Assembly: GCA_034008185.1 (NCBI GenBank)
Contig: CM067084.1
Location: 65,796,599-65,860,598, forward strand
Origin: Gorsachius magnificus
Lineage: Eukaryota > Chordata > Aves > Pelecaniformes > Ardeidae
Direction: 5' to 3'
DNA: 64,000 bases
Part shown: positions 36,356 to 50,512 of the stretch, piece by piece
Numbering within the stretch: position 1 is the stretch's first letter
How the letters are laid out: each line of letters opens with the position of its first letter
Position numbers and translations under genes: made by a program
Notes under the pieces: model-generated
What the model saw: the letters and a program-made list of their open reading frames with translations, nothing else
Told to the model about the DNA's origin: nothing
Databases searched by the model: none

Positions 36356-39043
36356 GGATTTTAAAAGCTGGGGGAAGGCTGGAGGAGGAAGACAGAAGGC
36401 AATAGCAATGCACATCTCATTCTGAGCCTTGACGTGCTTTCTTAAAGGTTTTCAGACTCTTGATCTCACTGGAAATTATTTCCATAGACATCTTAAGAGT
36501 TCCTTTTTTTGTATTTTTTTACCTGAGTCAGTTTTACTTTTATACAGTACAAAGTACATGGTCCTGGTGGGCTTAATTGATTTACAGAATATATCTTTTC
36601 TTTCATGTTATTTTCTATCTTGCTGTATGTATTAGAGAAGTCGGGGTAATCGTATATTTGTAGTGCTTCTGCTGGTTGCCAGTTGTTGCTTTATATCTTT
36701 TTTTACAATGGAATTCTTGTCATATGCCAATTTTTTTTCTTTATTTGGCAAATAAAAAATACTTTTTGTTTATAATAATGTATATATCTTTCTCCATTGA
36801 AATACTCAATGCAACAAAAATATGAGTTTTAAGAAATACTAGTATAGCAATATAAATATGAACCGTACCAGGTTTGACAGTAACACAAGAGAAGATATTC
36901 TTTAGTCTATCTCTTTGTCTTCTTAAATAGCTCTCTGCAGATCATGGTGGATAGATTGACATGGAAGTAATTTAAATAGCCATTTTTATTACTGATTTAA
37001 AGCCTGAAGCAGGAAAAAACTTGTTTTAAGTAATAGACTTTTAAGAGACTTTTCCCCCCACCACTTCTCTGCTGCTTTCTGAAAGAAGAGTTAAGTTTGT
37101 GTCATTTGATAGCCAGTGAATTGTCTTGAAAGCCGAAGTTGCCATTGGGTGTTGATTTGCTGCAAAATATTGCCTTTACAATAAAATAAACACTTGCTGG
37201 TTACCCCTATGCACGTTATTTAAGGTATTCATAAAGAATGAAGCATATATTCATATTATTATCTGAAGTAGATTCAAGCATTCAATGTTTTACAATTCTA
37301 GTGATTTATATTTTGAACAACTTTTGGAGGTGATTGAACTTCAGTTAATAGGTATAAAATAGTACTGTGAATTAAAAAATCAGTTAATTTAAAAATCTTG
37401 AATGTATAAGTATATAAGTTTATCAAAATATGTTTTCACATAAAAAAATACAATTATTTAACAAAATGAGTATATTCTGAATGAAGGAACTGATGTAATA
37501 CCTTGTGGGGACTGAGTCTGCCAGCATTTAGAAATAGTAGATCTCATTCACTAACGTCTGTTTTTAGCCCTAATCTTGGAAAATCTTGGGGAAAATAAGT
37601 TTATGTTTTTTTCAGGTTATAGGTGGTTGCTCTGTTTTTCATTTTCTAGTCACTGACTTTGCTAGTTGAATAAGTAGAAGTGAAGAGAATATCCCCTCTC
37701 CCTGGTCTTCAGAGGCTACTGCAATAAATTCTGATTGAAAAACAAGCTGTAGTATTAAGGTTTTAATGATACACTTTAACCCTGCTCTTGGGCCTTCGAC
37801 AAAGATTGTCAGAAACTTGAAATTTAATTTTAAATAGGTTTAAATGAAAACATTATTTATTTTTAAAATGTGATTTTCACATAAACTGCTTAAACTTAAT
37901 TACTCCTATTATACATTAATTTGGTTTAATTTTTTTAGCTGCCCCTATATAGACAAGGACAGTACTGGTATTTACTGGAGTTAATAATAAATTAACACAA
38001 AGAGCTAATAGAAACATTATGTGAGGAACATTCCTTTCCTACGCACCTCTTAATTCCAAGAGGGAAAAATGAACCAAAATCAGTGCCATGGACATCTTTT
38101 CTTTTCTGTTATTTTATCTGGATTGTGTTTCTTTCTGTCAGGATGCTGAGGGACATGCACTTGTACTGAAAAGAGCAGGAGATTTAAAATGGGCACACAG
38201 TTTTTGTCCTCTAAACTGTTCTGCGAACTGGGGAGTGTTTTCTGTCCTCACCCATGTCAGGAGGATGTGGGGCATTTAACACACTAAAAAACAGAGCCCT
38301 CAGCTTTCAGCTTGTGTGTATAGTGAATGAGTACATACAGCTTTTACAAATATAAATTATGTGTTTCTTGCTCAAAGACCCTTCCAGCTTGGGTCCATGA
38401 TGATTAAGTAAAAATCTGGCTTGAACCGTCTGTTGGCAACCGTTCTGAATTGGCGCGTTGGGCAAAAATGCCCTGCAGTGAGGAAGTGGTGGTGGGTGAT
38501 GGGGTTAAGATGTAACAGGCCAAAAGTCGCTTCCTCATCAAATTTGTGAAGTGTGATTTCTGGGCACAGTTGTGAAGTCAGTGAGAGAACTTTCACGCAA
38601 ATCACCATGTTTTAAAAAAGCACGTTGCAATGATTCATTTTTCAGGTTGAGCATCTTTTTGTTGCTGAACAGTCTTGAGTAGGTGTTATGCAAGGAGGAA
38701 AAAAGGCATCTAGGATTAAGGCCTCACAGCAGTTTGACAGTATATATTAAAAGATCCCTTTGCCTTTTTAATTTTTTATTTTCCTTTCAAGTTTCTCTTG
38801 GTATCTCAAGTTGAATTGGGGGAAAAATTATTAACACAATACTACAGCTTGCATTGCAAGGGAACTATCTGCGCACTAGACAGGTAGGCTAAAAATGGCT
38901 TAAGGGAGTAGCAAATATTTTTGGTATGTGTTTTAAGTGCTTGAGAGTGAAGACATCTGAAAAGTATCGGGGGAAATAATGAAGCAGCCGAACATGTCTG
39001 AATATTTATTTTTCCTCAGTCATGTTTATATACTAGCTAGTCC

Positions 39044-39064
39044 ATTTATTTATTTATTTATTTT
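39044..39064. repeat. (ATTT)n microsatellite
   Basis: About five units of ATTT in a row. A short tetranucleotide repeat with no evident function. Confidence 0.85.
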
Positions 39065-42000
39065 AAAACTACCTCATAACTGCATACCCAAAATAATCTC
39101 CTGGGTTGCTTCCCTTGCAGTTTTTCCCTTGTGGGCAGAATTTTACTTCTTTTCCTCATGTTATAAAGTGCGCTGTCTGCCACGAAACCTATGTAATTTT
39201 GTTTTCCTAGACCAAGAGCTGGCTTTGAGGTGCCAGTGTAGAAATTTAACTCTCTGTGTACAGCATGAGGGCACACTGCTGTGAAGGAAATTATTTAGGA
39301 ATGGGGATCTCCCGTTTGGAGAACAGCAGAGCCTGTTCCAGGGCGCAGATGCTGGCTGTGGTAGCAAATCGGCTTTGCAGAGGTGCTGCAGGCTGGCGCC
39401 AAGGGGTGCTGAGAAGAAGAGGGCTCTGTCCCACCTTCCTTGCTGAACACCTCCCTGCCGAGCTTATGGGGGGAAAGACCGGAGGGCTAGCTGTGCAAAG
39501 CAACAGACATTACCTGTAAAACCTATTTCTGGTATATGTTAAGCTGCTAGTGTAAACAAGATAGTGGTGTAAATTTTGTGTGTTAGCTAAGGAGAAGAAA
39601 TACGGGAAGCAGACAATAACTTGCTGTCAGAACTTTAGCTCAGGCTAGGCAGTAGGGTTAAGAAAACCTCCACCCACCCAGCCCCTGCCTGCCCTAATGT
39701 TAGTTTGCACGAGCATCTGCAGATCACCAAGATTAAATTTAAGTGATGTTAGACATGGTATTGCCTGTCTGATTCTTTTTGGTTTAAGAGGAGGAGAAAG
39801 AGACTCTGTAAATGATGGCAGAAGAGAGTCTGATTCTCCCAACCAACGTCTCTCAATACCTCACGAGAGGCTCACATGCCAATTCAGCTGTCTCATCTGA
39901 CACTCATTTTCCTCGCTTCAATTACTTCCTACTATTATTTCATGTGCCAGTGTTACTATCTTCACTGACAACCCTGCACTTACTACCTATTTGCATTAGA
40001 CACCTGTTGTCTCTCAAGTGTCCCATAACACTTCATACTCTACCTCAGGTCCTGATGGAAACTAGTCACCTAAAGGAGAAAAGCACACAGCTTGTGTGCC
40101 TTCCCAGTTCCTGCTGAGAGTGTTCCCGCTGAAGAAAAAAAAACAAAACTAGGTGCCTGGAGCCAATGCACTCCCCCTAACACTTATGGGAATGCTGAAC
40201 TTGCTGCAAATATTATTTGACATTTCTTCACCTGTGTTGAAGGGGCACTGACAACTTGACTGATAGATGGAAGGGCCTCATGGCTCTCTGGCTGTCATTG
40301 GCTCCTCACTATTTACAGCCCAAGCGCTGCTTTGCTACCCTCTGAGATGAACTCTCAGAGAAATCAGATGAAGAAATTCCTGTAGATCTGTGAGCATATG
40401 TACAATGTTAGTGAATATTCTTTTTGTGTGCGTGTATAAATGGAAGCATGTCGCTGTGGAAAAAAGGTGGCGTTAGAAAGGGAAATAACATTTACCACTC
40501 AAGAATCCGGCATGTAGGGCAAAATGTATCTTGTTCTTCTGGAGCTGTTTGCAAACAAAATTTGTTCCTTTTTAAATCAAATGTAGAAAACAAAGTCTTC
40601 TTGCTATCAAGAACTTCCCCTGCACTTGCTTCTTTGCCAGCTCTCCAAATATACAGGTAACTTTTCTGACTTGAGAATTTAGTGATTCATGTGCTTGCTG
40701 GATGGGTGACCAAAAGGATTGCTTCAGTGCTGAAACAACGGTTTTGCAGTGGGCAGATTATTGTAGCAGGGCTGTCTTTGCACACTGTAAAGCCAAATTA
40801 ATAGAAGCAAGTAAAACAGCACTTGTAGACAATCAGTATAATGTAATGCATCCTTTGATGTTTTACTGTCCTTTCCCCCTATAATATAAAAAAAAGTTTA
40901 AGAAGACTGGAAAGAATAGACAGGCTTTATTTTGCTGCTTTCATACTCAAGGTGTCACAAAGCAGTTTTGGAAGGAGAAAAGAAAAATAAGCAAGAAAGG
41001 ACTGAGTTCCAGCATTGCAACAGGAGATACAGTCAAAATCCTATGTTTGTTGATTGATGTGATTGTGTTAGGCAGCTCAACTTTCCACCTTTTCAAAAAA
41101 AACAATTTCAGAAGAAATATATATGACAATATGAGACTTTTTAAAAGGTAGAAATTCTCTACTTCCCATTCAGACGACTGCTTAAAAGAATTCACCAGTT
41201 TGATTAGAGGCATTGTTACCACATAGTCTATGACGTTTGTCAACTTGTGAAAAGAGGATCTAATAGAATATTGCCATTTTAACCCCTTAGATGCACTGTT
41301 CTTTTCAAAAAAACCTACACCTGCACAGGTTCTGTGAATTTATGCAACTGTGGAGAAAAAGATAAAATGGAAACATAATTATGAGCTGTTTAAGGGGAAA
41401 CAGTTCACTGAATTGTGCTACCACCACTGGAACTAATATTTGAACCTTTCTGTCACTGGCAGCCTCCAAGATTTTATTAGCTCTGAAAATCTTCTGTTAC
41501 ACCTTCTCCTGCAAGCACAGACATCAGACCAAGGAGTGAGACTGCCTCAGGAGGAGGAGCTGGTTTATGTAGTCAAATTCCAGAAAGTAGCCTGACAGCC
41601 TCTGACATGATGGACATCACAAATGTCCTGAATAAGTGGATTCATAGCGATGTTGGGCCTTTGTAAAGTGTGCATAATTGTTGCAGTTGTGCTGAGGAGG
41701 AAGGTGGACTTCAAATTCCTTTTTTTGTATGTTTCATTTTGGGGGTGTCAGTGAAGCATAATGCCTTTTAAAGGAGGAAGGAGCGAACGACAAGATTGTA
41801 TATGGCTAAAATATTTGTTTTCATTGCCTCAGCTTGCAGCCTAAGGCCTTTCCAAAGTGCTTTTGAAGATGTTTTTCAGCATGCCCAACAAAAACCATAC
41901 CTCATTAGTAGTCACTAGATGAAGCCACACTTTCTAGTAAATGGGCTAGCTGGGCAAAAGCATTTCATGCCAGAGCCCATTTCAATAAGCTTCAGTAGAA

Positions 42001-45000
42001 CAACATAGTGGAGGAGCATGACTAGGCCAGGAAATTTCTGTATTGCTGAAACATGAGAGAAACATTACAGACAATTGCTCTGTACTCCACTGAAGGGATA
42101 CAGTTTCACTTCAGCCGAATTCCTGAGTGAATGTTCCTGGTCTTTCTACTGAATAGGGCAAAGTTGTATTGAGTCATTCAGGATTTGCATGTTTTATTAA
42201 TTCTTTATGTATCAATAGGAGTAGCACTGACAGTTCTGGTGATTTCCTCAAGATTTGAGGTATGGGGGGGATGATGTAGAATTCATGCATTTTATCAGCT
42301 TTATGACACAGCTGATAAGGAGTTTGTCTTGATGATTCCCTAATACAAGGGGAAAAAAAAAATAATAAAGAACAGAAATGCACAGTTAATGGAAGAGGAC
42401 TTAGATGGTGATTCTCATTATTTTTGTCAGCTATTGCAGAGAACGAAAGCTAAGGTAGCCTTCTGGTAGGGTCTCTTGGTCTTTACTTCCAAATTCTCCT
42501 CTAATACCCATAGACTTTGGTCAACAACAGTAAATCAGGAGAAATTAAACATGTTCCTGGGCTTCAGTAGTCTTGGGTCATCACTTCTAGCAGTGAACAA
42601 ATACGAAAAGGAATGCATATGGTCCTCTTCTCTCTGTGTATTATGGACAGTTCTCACAGAGAAGACATATTAGGCACATTAGGCCAAAATGCTGCTGACA
42701 GAGTAAGAGTAATTTCAATACAGTTTGCCAGTAAATAGCTAGAAAATGCGATGGAATGAGTGCCAGACCTCAACAGTTACCTACGTATTACTACACCAGT
42801 TTTAGAACTTACTCAAAACGTCAGGGACTCATCATTATTTATGAAAAAGCATTGGAGAAAATTCTTCAGCAAAAGACCCTTTTTGCACCAGCGATGCCAG
42901 TCATGTCTCTACCCTCGTTCCTGAACAAGCATATTTGGCAACATTCTTGATTTGCAGTAAATATTCAAATAGCACCAAAGGAGTTAGCGAAGTTTCCAGC
43001 AATAGATGTACTCTTGTCCTTTGATTGATTCCTTGATGCCATATGTCTGTGTTCCCACACCTTCTTCTTCAGCTATTCGCAGCCCTGGATGGAGCACGAA
43101 CAGAGGTTTTTGATGTAGGCTGGTGTTTGGCCAGCTGTGTTGGGGCTGTTCTTTCCCTAAGGCTGCTCCTCACCCAGTGGTTACTTTTCTGAAGCAATTT
43201 TTGCTTTTAAGCTTTTTAAGCTATGCAAGGTGTCTGGTGCACAGCCCTCACTGAAAATATGAGCTAAGATTTTTTAAGACTGGTAGGAGGAAATGGCATT
43301 ATGGTAATTAATTTGCTTCCTTTTTGTCCACCTAATGCTGGGCTGCTCTGCAAGTGGTTCCTGCAAGAGTTAGGATCAGCACTCCTGCAGTTACAGCAAC
43401 TTCCCTGCGTTGCCTTGCAAGCGCAGTGCTGCAATTACTGCCTGGTGCAGTGCTTTTCCTGACAGATCTCTTTGGCTGTCTTCACACAACTCCTCCTTCA
43501 TCACAGCTTGCAAAGGGACCCTAAGGAAGTAATTCCTTCTCTGGGGAAATCTCTTCTAGGGCTTTTATGCCACTCCATTACCCTTATGTGTATATGGACC
43601 TCACCAGTAGAAAGAAATTTTTCTCTTGAAGATTTGTCGTTGTCCTACATAAGATTAAAATTTCCACTCTTATAATCCCAATGGAAAATAGGCAGGAACA
43701 GTACTAGTTTAGGTTGTTGCCAGATGTCCTGTTTTTCAGCTTCATAGCCCAAAACCAGAAGTACAAGATTAGAGTAAACTGTAGCTCTTACCTACCAACA
43801 TGTTGTTTAACTATTTAGTGAAGCTTCAGGGGCTGGCAGATAGGAAGTGGTTTGTTATAACTTACAAACTAGTTATGAAGAGGCATAGATGGAAGAAGCC
43901 CCAGTGTTATTTTCTGACAATAACTACATTTTAAAAATCAGACCAGAAACTGATTTCAGAGCCGATTTTAAATTATTCTGTGAAGATCTCACCTTCCCTG
44001 AGTTGCTTAATTTATGACTTAAAAGATCTCCAAATATATAAATCTACCCAAGAAACAATTGAGAAGTGCTTTTAACCCCTTACTTTAAATATGTTATGAT
44101 ACAAGGAAATGTTTTGACCATCAAGAACAAATTCATAATGCCATTTAGATAAATGAAGGTATTTTCCTATTTAAGTTATTCCAGTTATATGAACTAAATA
44201 TTCTGGGATCAGGTAACAGTAGAGAAACTTTTGCAAGTAAGTACCTTTGATTTTGGTATGAATAATGCTGACTTGCTCTATGAAAAACATAGGGAATGTC
44301 ACACATTGCTATCAGCATATATAGCATTCTCTAAAATAACTATGAGGTTTATACTTACAGAATTGCCAAAATATAAACTCTATTGTGGCTCAAATGTTCA
44401 AAATATTTTTCTAATTCCATGGTACTAATATCTTGTCCCTGTAATGCTTGCTTTATTTCTAAAAGATTAGTAAACACACTGTAGTAGTAACTTAATTAAT
44501 ATTCATAGGAAATAATTGGCAAGGGAGTTTGTTGATCTTGCAATCTGAATGAAAGATAAAGCAGGTTTCTGATGGAATTTTTAAAATGCGAACTACATGC
44601 TTCTTCTCTCTCCTCTTAAATTAAAAAAACCCACCAAACTAAACAAACAAAAATAATCTGAGAAAGATTCTGTCATACCGATAGTGCTACCAGCTGTCTA
44701 GACGCATAAGTAATGTGAGGCGAGGCTGTGATGGAGCACTTCCCATTCTTCTATTCCTCCTTGCAGTTAGACTCTTTCTTACTAAGGAAAATGTATATTC
44801 CCTGTTTAAGAATTTGCAGCTTGAAATAAAAAGGTGAATACATTTCAGAGAAGGAGGGGGATAGTGTCATTATCATTGTAACTACATTTTTGCATAATCT
44901 TTATGATAAATGAACGTAAAGCAAAAGAAGCTAAGGAAGGTTTGTGCAGCATTGTGTTACTGTGTCTGTAAACCCCTTTACTCTCTCTTTCCTTTCTCTC

Positions 45001-45845
45001 TAGAATTTTAAATAGAAGCCCTAGCTTGGGAATCGATAGTTCAATTAGATTATATGGTAGGGTTTTGGATGACTGTTAGCATAGCCAGGAGATTACTTTC
45101 CTTGGATATTGGGAGGAAGCTGCTCTGGAGTGGAAGCCTGTAACTGCACCTTAGCTAGCCTGCACTGGGACAAAACTGCAGTAAGAAAGAGCCATAAGCT
45201 TGCGGTTTTATATTATGCTTGCTGGATGCCCAGGGACTAAAACATAATTAGCTATCCCCCATCCAGAAGGAAACAGAAACCATTTGCAAAACATACAAAC
45301 AATGAAAGGACGTATTAGGCCCAGGTCCCAAAAAGTATGTACTTAACTTTTAAGTATGCGGATTATTGCACTGGAGTCAACAATACTGTCTAAGTGCTTT
45401 AGAGTATTGGAACATGAGTGCCATAAAATGACACTGCACAGACATTATGGGATAGCTGACTAGAAGACTTCATTTTGAAAGTAAAAAAAATTATGTTCCG
45501 TGTTGGGGTAAAATTCAAACTATAGCTTGCTTTTTAAAATCTTTAATAAGCATACATGTATGCAAATAACACTGCCTAATAGCATCACAGATAGCTTGGC
45601 CAAGAGAGAGAATGCACTATTGACCTCCTAAAATAAAAGTTTGTAGATTCTCTTTTCCAAAAAACCTCAAGCAGGGTGTCTGCCATTCCGTAACATCAAC
45701 ATCCATGTGCATTGTGCAAATGCCATTTTGAATATTTGTCGGATACCTAACACTAAAATGTTTGAACATGGGCTTATTTTGTGGCTATGAGATCATTCAT
45801 AAAAATTGCACTAGATTAAATAGACTTTGGTTTGTAGTTCACACT

Positions 45846-45861
45846 CCCCCCCCCCCGCCCC
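45846..45861. repeat. C-rich homopolymer
   Basis: Fifteen C with a single G, followed by GCTCCTC. The minus strand is a G-run. It is too short and too uniform to call a four-stranded G structure with confidence. Confidence 0.8.
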
Positions 45862-46729
45862 GCTCCTCACACATACAAAAAGTATATTTCATTTCGGGAA
45901 GCTTAATTTTTTATATACTATTCCTGTAAAACTGTTACATGGATTGGAGTAGGGATAAGCATCTATCCTCTGTGTTAAGTAGTAGTGTGTCATTTCTGAG
46001 CAAATGGTATCATCTAGGTAGTCTTTTGGTAAATGCTTAAAATAAAAAATAAACCCTAATTGTTAATTTAAAGAGGGCTAAACATTTCCATAAAGATGCC
46101 TTTTCTGGGAGCAACTTTTACTTTTATAAATTATCTGCCTGTTCAATAGTATAGTAATATTGCAGGCATCCTTTGTGAAGCTTAGGCATTGCTCATTATC
46201 ATAATATTTCCGGATGAGGGTTTTGAAAAGGTTAGTCTTTATTCTTAGAGCAACCAATTTAGAGAAGCTGTAACGAATCACAATTAGAAAAATCACAGAT
46301 TTTATATTGATCAAACTCCAATTGCTCAGTCAAAGAATTAATTAGAAGGGAACAAGAGGAGCAAAAGGTGCTGGGGAATTTTGGAGTTCAGAGTGCATAA
46401 AAGAGCCCTGATAACCTATGGAAACCTGCTTATCTGGGTAGAGTTTTCTCTTTTTTTGTTTGTTTCCAAATGTGTCTACAACTGTCCTTACCTCTTTATA
46501 AAGAGCACTAAGGTTTGTAGAAGAAGGAAGGAACTTAGCAGTGTTTATTGGTGGCTTCTGTTGTATGAGGGAGAACAGATCTGCAACTGATCTCTGAAAA
46601 CAGAGCCACCAGGAAAGCTAGGGACACCACTGGAAGAAGCAGCAAGATCCAAAAGGACCTCTTTACCAGGGAAAACTGAGTGTGGAGACATAATAGAATG
46701 GAGTTGGAAAAAGAGGAAGATGCAAGTAG

Positions 46730-46745
46730 AAAAAAAAAAAAAAAA
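46730..46745. repeat. Poly(A) run, 16 bases
   Basis: A homopolymer of A after GCAAGTAG. The purine-rich sequence to its left does not look like a retrotransposed gene body. Confidence 0.8.
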
Positions 46746-49700
46746 TATTAGCAGTAAATATCACAGCAAATAACAGAACCCCTTTCCTGACCTCATTTAA
46801 GCTAAACATTACTGCAAAGATACACTGTTGTATTTTCCTGTTGCACATTGTTTGGAGAGAGTTCTCTTGCTGTCTCATTTTCACCTACAAATATAGCATT
46901 ATATGAGATATAAATGCATTATCTAAAATCTATTTATCATCCTTAGGCACCTAGAATGGAGAGCTACACTGCATGCAATGACAATTGCCAATGTGCCTAT
47001 GAACAACTTCTGAACTTTGCTTGGTGTTACGGAGTCTCCATAAGTATCAGTTTCTGTTTTGATTGCTCATCTATTTACTTTCATCTTTTCACCTTTACAT
47101 TGGGCCAGAAATCAAAGACTAACAGTGACAGTTTACATAGCAACAACCCTGTAAATGTAAATAGAAAAGAACTGATGAGGTAGTTGCTTTAAAAAATGAG
47201 TTATCTGCTGAGGTATGACAACAGTTTCTGATCAAGTCTTGTCAAAGGAAGTGGAAAGCACCTTACCAAGCATTGGAAGGGAAGATGGGCAGAGATAAGC
47301 TTGGATGGACTGACCAGAACTGAAGCAGATTTGCATGATTTAGAAGAGATATGCTATGGGAGGAAATCCTGGAGTTATACATTGAGATTAATATATATCC
47401 CTGGACATGAAAACTATAAACCAAAGGAATAAAGCTTTGCTTAAACTACAAAGTGTACATGCAAAATGTGCTGGAGAGCCAAAGAAAGACACTGCTGAAG
47501 CCTGGAGAGAAACCTAAATTTCCATGAGTGCTGTGTGCTGGGACTCAAACATTGTGCACGTCTGACCATGTGAACTACAGTGGACCTGTGATACATGTAT
47601 TTCACTGCCTGGGTTGACAGAACATGAAAGGTTCTTTGGTTTTCACTAAAATAGAGAGAAAAGTAACTATAAAGCATAGGGATTCTGGTTCAACCTTTAG
47701 TCTGCTACACTCTTTAAAAATAACAAAAAAAAAAGAAGTCTGTTTATTTGGGAAGTGTTGTCATTTCACGTTACTTTCACAACAAGGTAGACATGAGTTG
47801 AGATGAGCCCCAGCAACAGAGCTCAAGATCTGAACCTCCCCAGAGACCGGGAGGTATCTTTGTTCTGTGCCTACACACCCATGTGCTGAACCCCTAAGTA
47901 GTTAGACAGCAATTGTTCCATGGCTTGATATGATAGATAAGGAAAGACAAATCTTGTTTTGCCATTCCCCTAAGCATCAAAGCCTGGACTTGAAAAAAAG
48001 GTTGGGGAAAATAAAATTATAAAAATCCCAAGAATTAATTGGCCACTGCAACTTTTAAGGGTCACAGCCTTACGGGCTTTACCGGCAGCTCTTCTGGTTC
48101 ATCAGCCATGCCTATGGAAGAGGGACAGGCTGCCACCACTTCTGCAGTGACTTGTGCTCTGTCCGGTGTCACTGGGTTATTCTCCCTCAAGAAAAAACCA
48201 GGTGTAAAACAACCTATTGTCAGTGCAGCTGCCTCTGTGCGAGTGAGAACCTGTCATGATGTTAAAAAATGCTGCTGATGACAATGGATGTGTGCCCCTT
48301 TCTTCTTGCTCCCTCCACTGAATACTGTTAAAAGGTGAAGGCTGGTAGCTGATGCCATGTTAACAGCAGCAATGGTTATACCAAGCTGAGGAACAAGTAC
48401 ATTCTGCGTGAATTATTGTTTCACTTTTTCTCTACAAAATCAATGACTGATACAAATTGAGGATATCTCTGTAAATAAATATTTAGCCAACCTACAACAC
48501 CCCCCATGATTTGTTTGCCTGCATCTTATCCTTTAAAAATGATTAATATTTTGTGGCTGTAAGTCAAACTAGAGACATTATTAAAACTCTAGGAGAAACA
48601 ACGTAAAAAAAGATACATGTGATGAAATTCAAATCCAAAATGATGTTAGAATGGTATAGCTTGATCATCTTCTCTTTAATCTAAAACTTTCATGCCATAA
48701 AATAACCTGATCCCTAGAGATACTGACTGCAGCTTAGCAGCTGTTTTGTACACATGTAGTTTATTTTTTCTGGCAAGATACAAATGAAAGTATGGTATCT
48801 GCTTCAGTGAAGTCATATGAAAGAGAGTTGGAGATAAAAAGTAGACACGGAAGATACTTAAGAGAAGGTTAATCACATCATGTGATTACAGCTGAACGAA
48901 ACCCTGCAGCCTCAGTTCTGTGACATTCCTGTCCTTGTGTGGCTCTGGGAGAGGGGCTGTGTCTCACTCTTGCTCATGAAGTGTCTTCCCTTCCTCACCT
49001 TCTCCACATTCTTGGACATCATGGCCATGCCATCCCTTAGAGCCTCTACAATTCAACACCAGCCGTGGCTTTCTGGAGACGCTTCTTCCCTTCATTCTCC
49101 CCCAAGAAAAGGCAACAGATCTCATGTTAGAGTGCCCCTGCCCTCCTTCCCTGCATTCAGAAATGGCAGTAGCTGCAGGATCTGCTGTGGATCTTTCTCT
49201 GGATATTTTAGAGTCTGCACGCAGTGCAAAGGAAGGGGTGCTTTTTCTCTTTTTCCACCTTCTGCTTTCATAGAGGTGTGTCATTTTCAGGAGTTTTGAA
49301 GCAGGTAGTGGCTGTGTTGCTGCCCAAGCAGCTGGTTTGCACTAGGTGTAATGCTGTGGCCTGGGTGGACATGTCTTGTGGTTTGAACTTGGCCTGAAGC
49401 CTGCCTGTTGAGCCTCATTGATCTGAAAATATTTGTGCAAAAATAAGACACACACCCCTTCCCCTATTTTCTAAATTTCATCCCAAGGCTACTGTGAGAA
49501 ATACGCAGGCAGCCCACAAGACCCTATGGCTTTACTGGAGTTCTGAGCTATGAGTTTAGTGACAGGGTGTTTGGTGGTCTGCAAGAAATGTTGAGACTTC
49601 ACTGAAGACCTATCATTCAAAAGCTTTGGGAATCAAAGGAGATCCTCACTGATGTTTGACAAAATGGAAAACGTGACACATTTTTGTAGATGTCACTATA

Positions 49701-50454
49701 GATGTTGGTCATTAGGCAGGGTTGAACATTTAAAGGATTCTCAAGTATCATAGGTATCTCAAAAGAAAGCCTGAAATGGCCAATGGGGAAAATGAATCCT
49801 GGATGTGAGGCTGGTGTTGTAGCCATGACAACCAGAGCAGAGGAGATGTGAATGAAGGCAGGCATTCGGAAGCAGAGCTGTGCAGGACCCTGAAGAAAAG
49901 GCCAGATATTAAGAAAAAAGGTGGAGCTGGTTGCTGGTAGACAGACTCAAAATATGGGGAAGGAATTTGATTAGAAAAAGCACAGATGCGTTTTACAACG
50001 TGCTGTGCTTGTGAATGGTATATGGAGACTTTTATGATGTAAGAGGAGGGTGTCGACTCTCACAGGAGAAAAAAAGCAACTGTAGAAATGATTTTGAGGA
50101 AGAAGTGTACCAGGTGATAGGGCTTCAGTGCAGGGGCAGGTATCTATGGTGTCTGCAGAGAACACTGTGGTGTTGACTGTGACACAGTAGGAAGGAAAGG
50201 ACAGATCTGAGAATGGAAATTAGTGGTGCCCATGCTTTAATTGTGAGTTATTCCCATTGGACATACCAGATGTGGGTTTGGCTGGGCAGAGATCAGTTGT
50301 GAGTGCAGATGCGCAACTGAGCAAAACGTTGGCAGTTGGAGCATGTAAATGGCTACCACCTACCCAGGAAGGGATGCAAGCAAGGGGAAGCAAAGAAGTA
50401 AATAGTTTTCTACATGGATATATCTCTGGATTCTCTCTAAGCTCTGTCCCTGTC

Positions 50455-50512
50455 ATGCTATGTGATACTGGACAAGTAATTTAAATCTGTTTCTTATCCT
50501 ATCCTGTGACTT
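50455..50512 (+). mobile_element. Possible MIR/L2-like SINE scrap
   Basis: GCTATGTGATACTGGACAAG followed by TAATTTAAATCTGTTTCTTATCC resembles the conserved core-to-3' segment of MIR and L2 elements, where a GTGTGACCTTGGGCAAGTCA-type block is followed by a TTAACCTCT block. The match is short and imperfect, so chance similarity cannot be excluded. Confidence 0.3.

Larger units (their letters stand above)
36356..50454. other. Long repeat-poor non-coding stretch
   Basis: About 14 kb without a recognisable transposable element or gene. It is notably AT-rich at 36660-37480 and 44040-44520. Low-complexity items are (ATTT)n at 39044-39064, a C-run at 45846-45861 and poly(A) at 46730-46745. A more GC-rich patch spans about 39290-39490. 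The 79-codon frame at 48039-48278 begins at a TTG, not an ATG, and has no known match. The 120-codon plus and 106-codon minus frames at 48937-49299 overlap each other and neither shows a domain. Confidence 0.6.

Noticed and set aside
45846..45861. C-run as a G-quadruplex on the minus strand
   Set aside because: It is a single homopolymer broken once, not four separated G-tracts with loops. Slippage is more likely than a regulated structure.
48039..48278. 79-codon Ala/Ser/Thr-rich frame
   Set aside because: It starts at a TTG with no upstream ATG, has no splice-supported boundaries and no known homology.
48937..49299. Paired 120-codon plus and 106-codon minus frames
   Set aside because: Both strands are open over the same locally GC-rich sequence. 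Neither has a domain, so shadowing by composition is the simplest reading.
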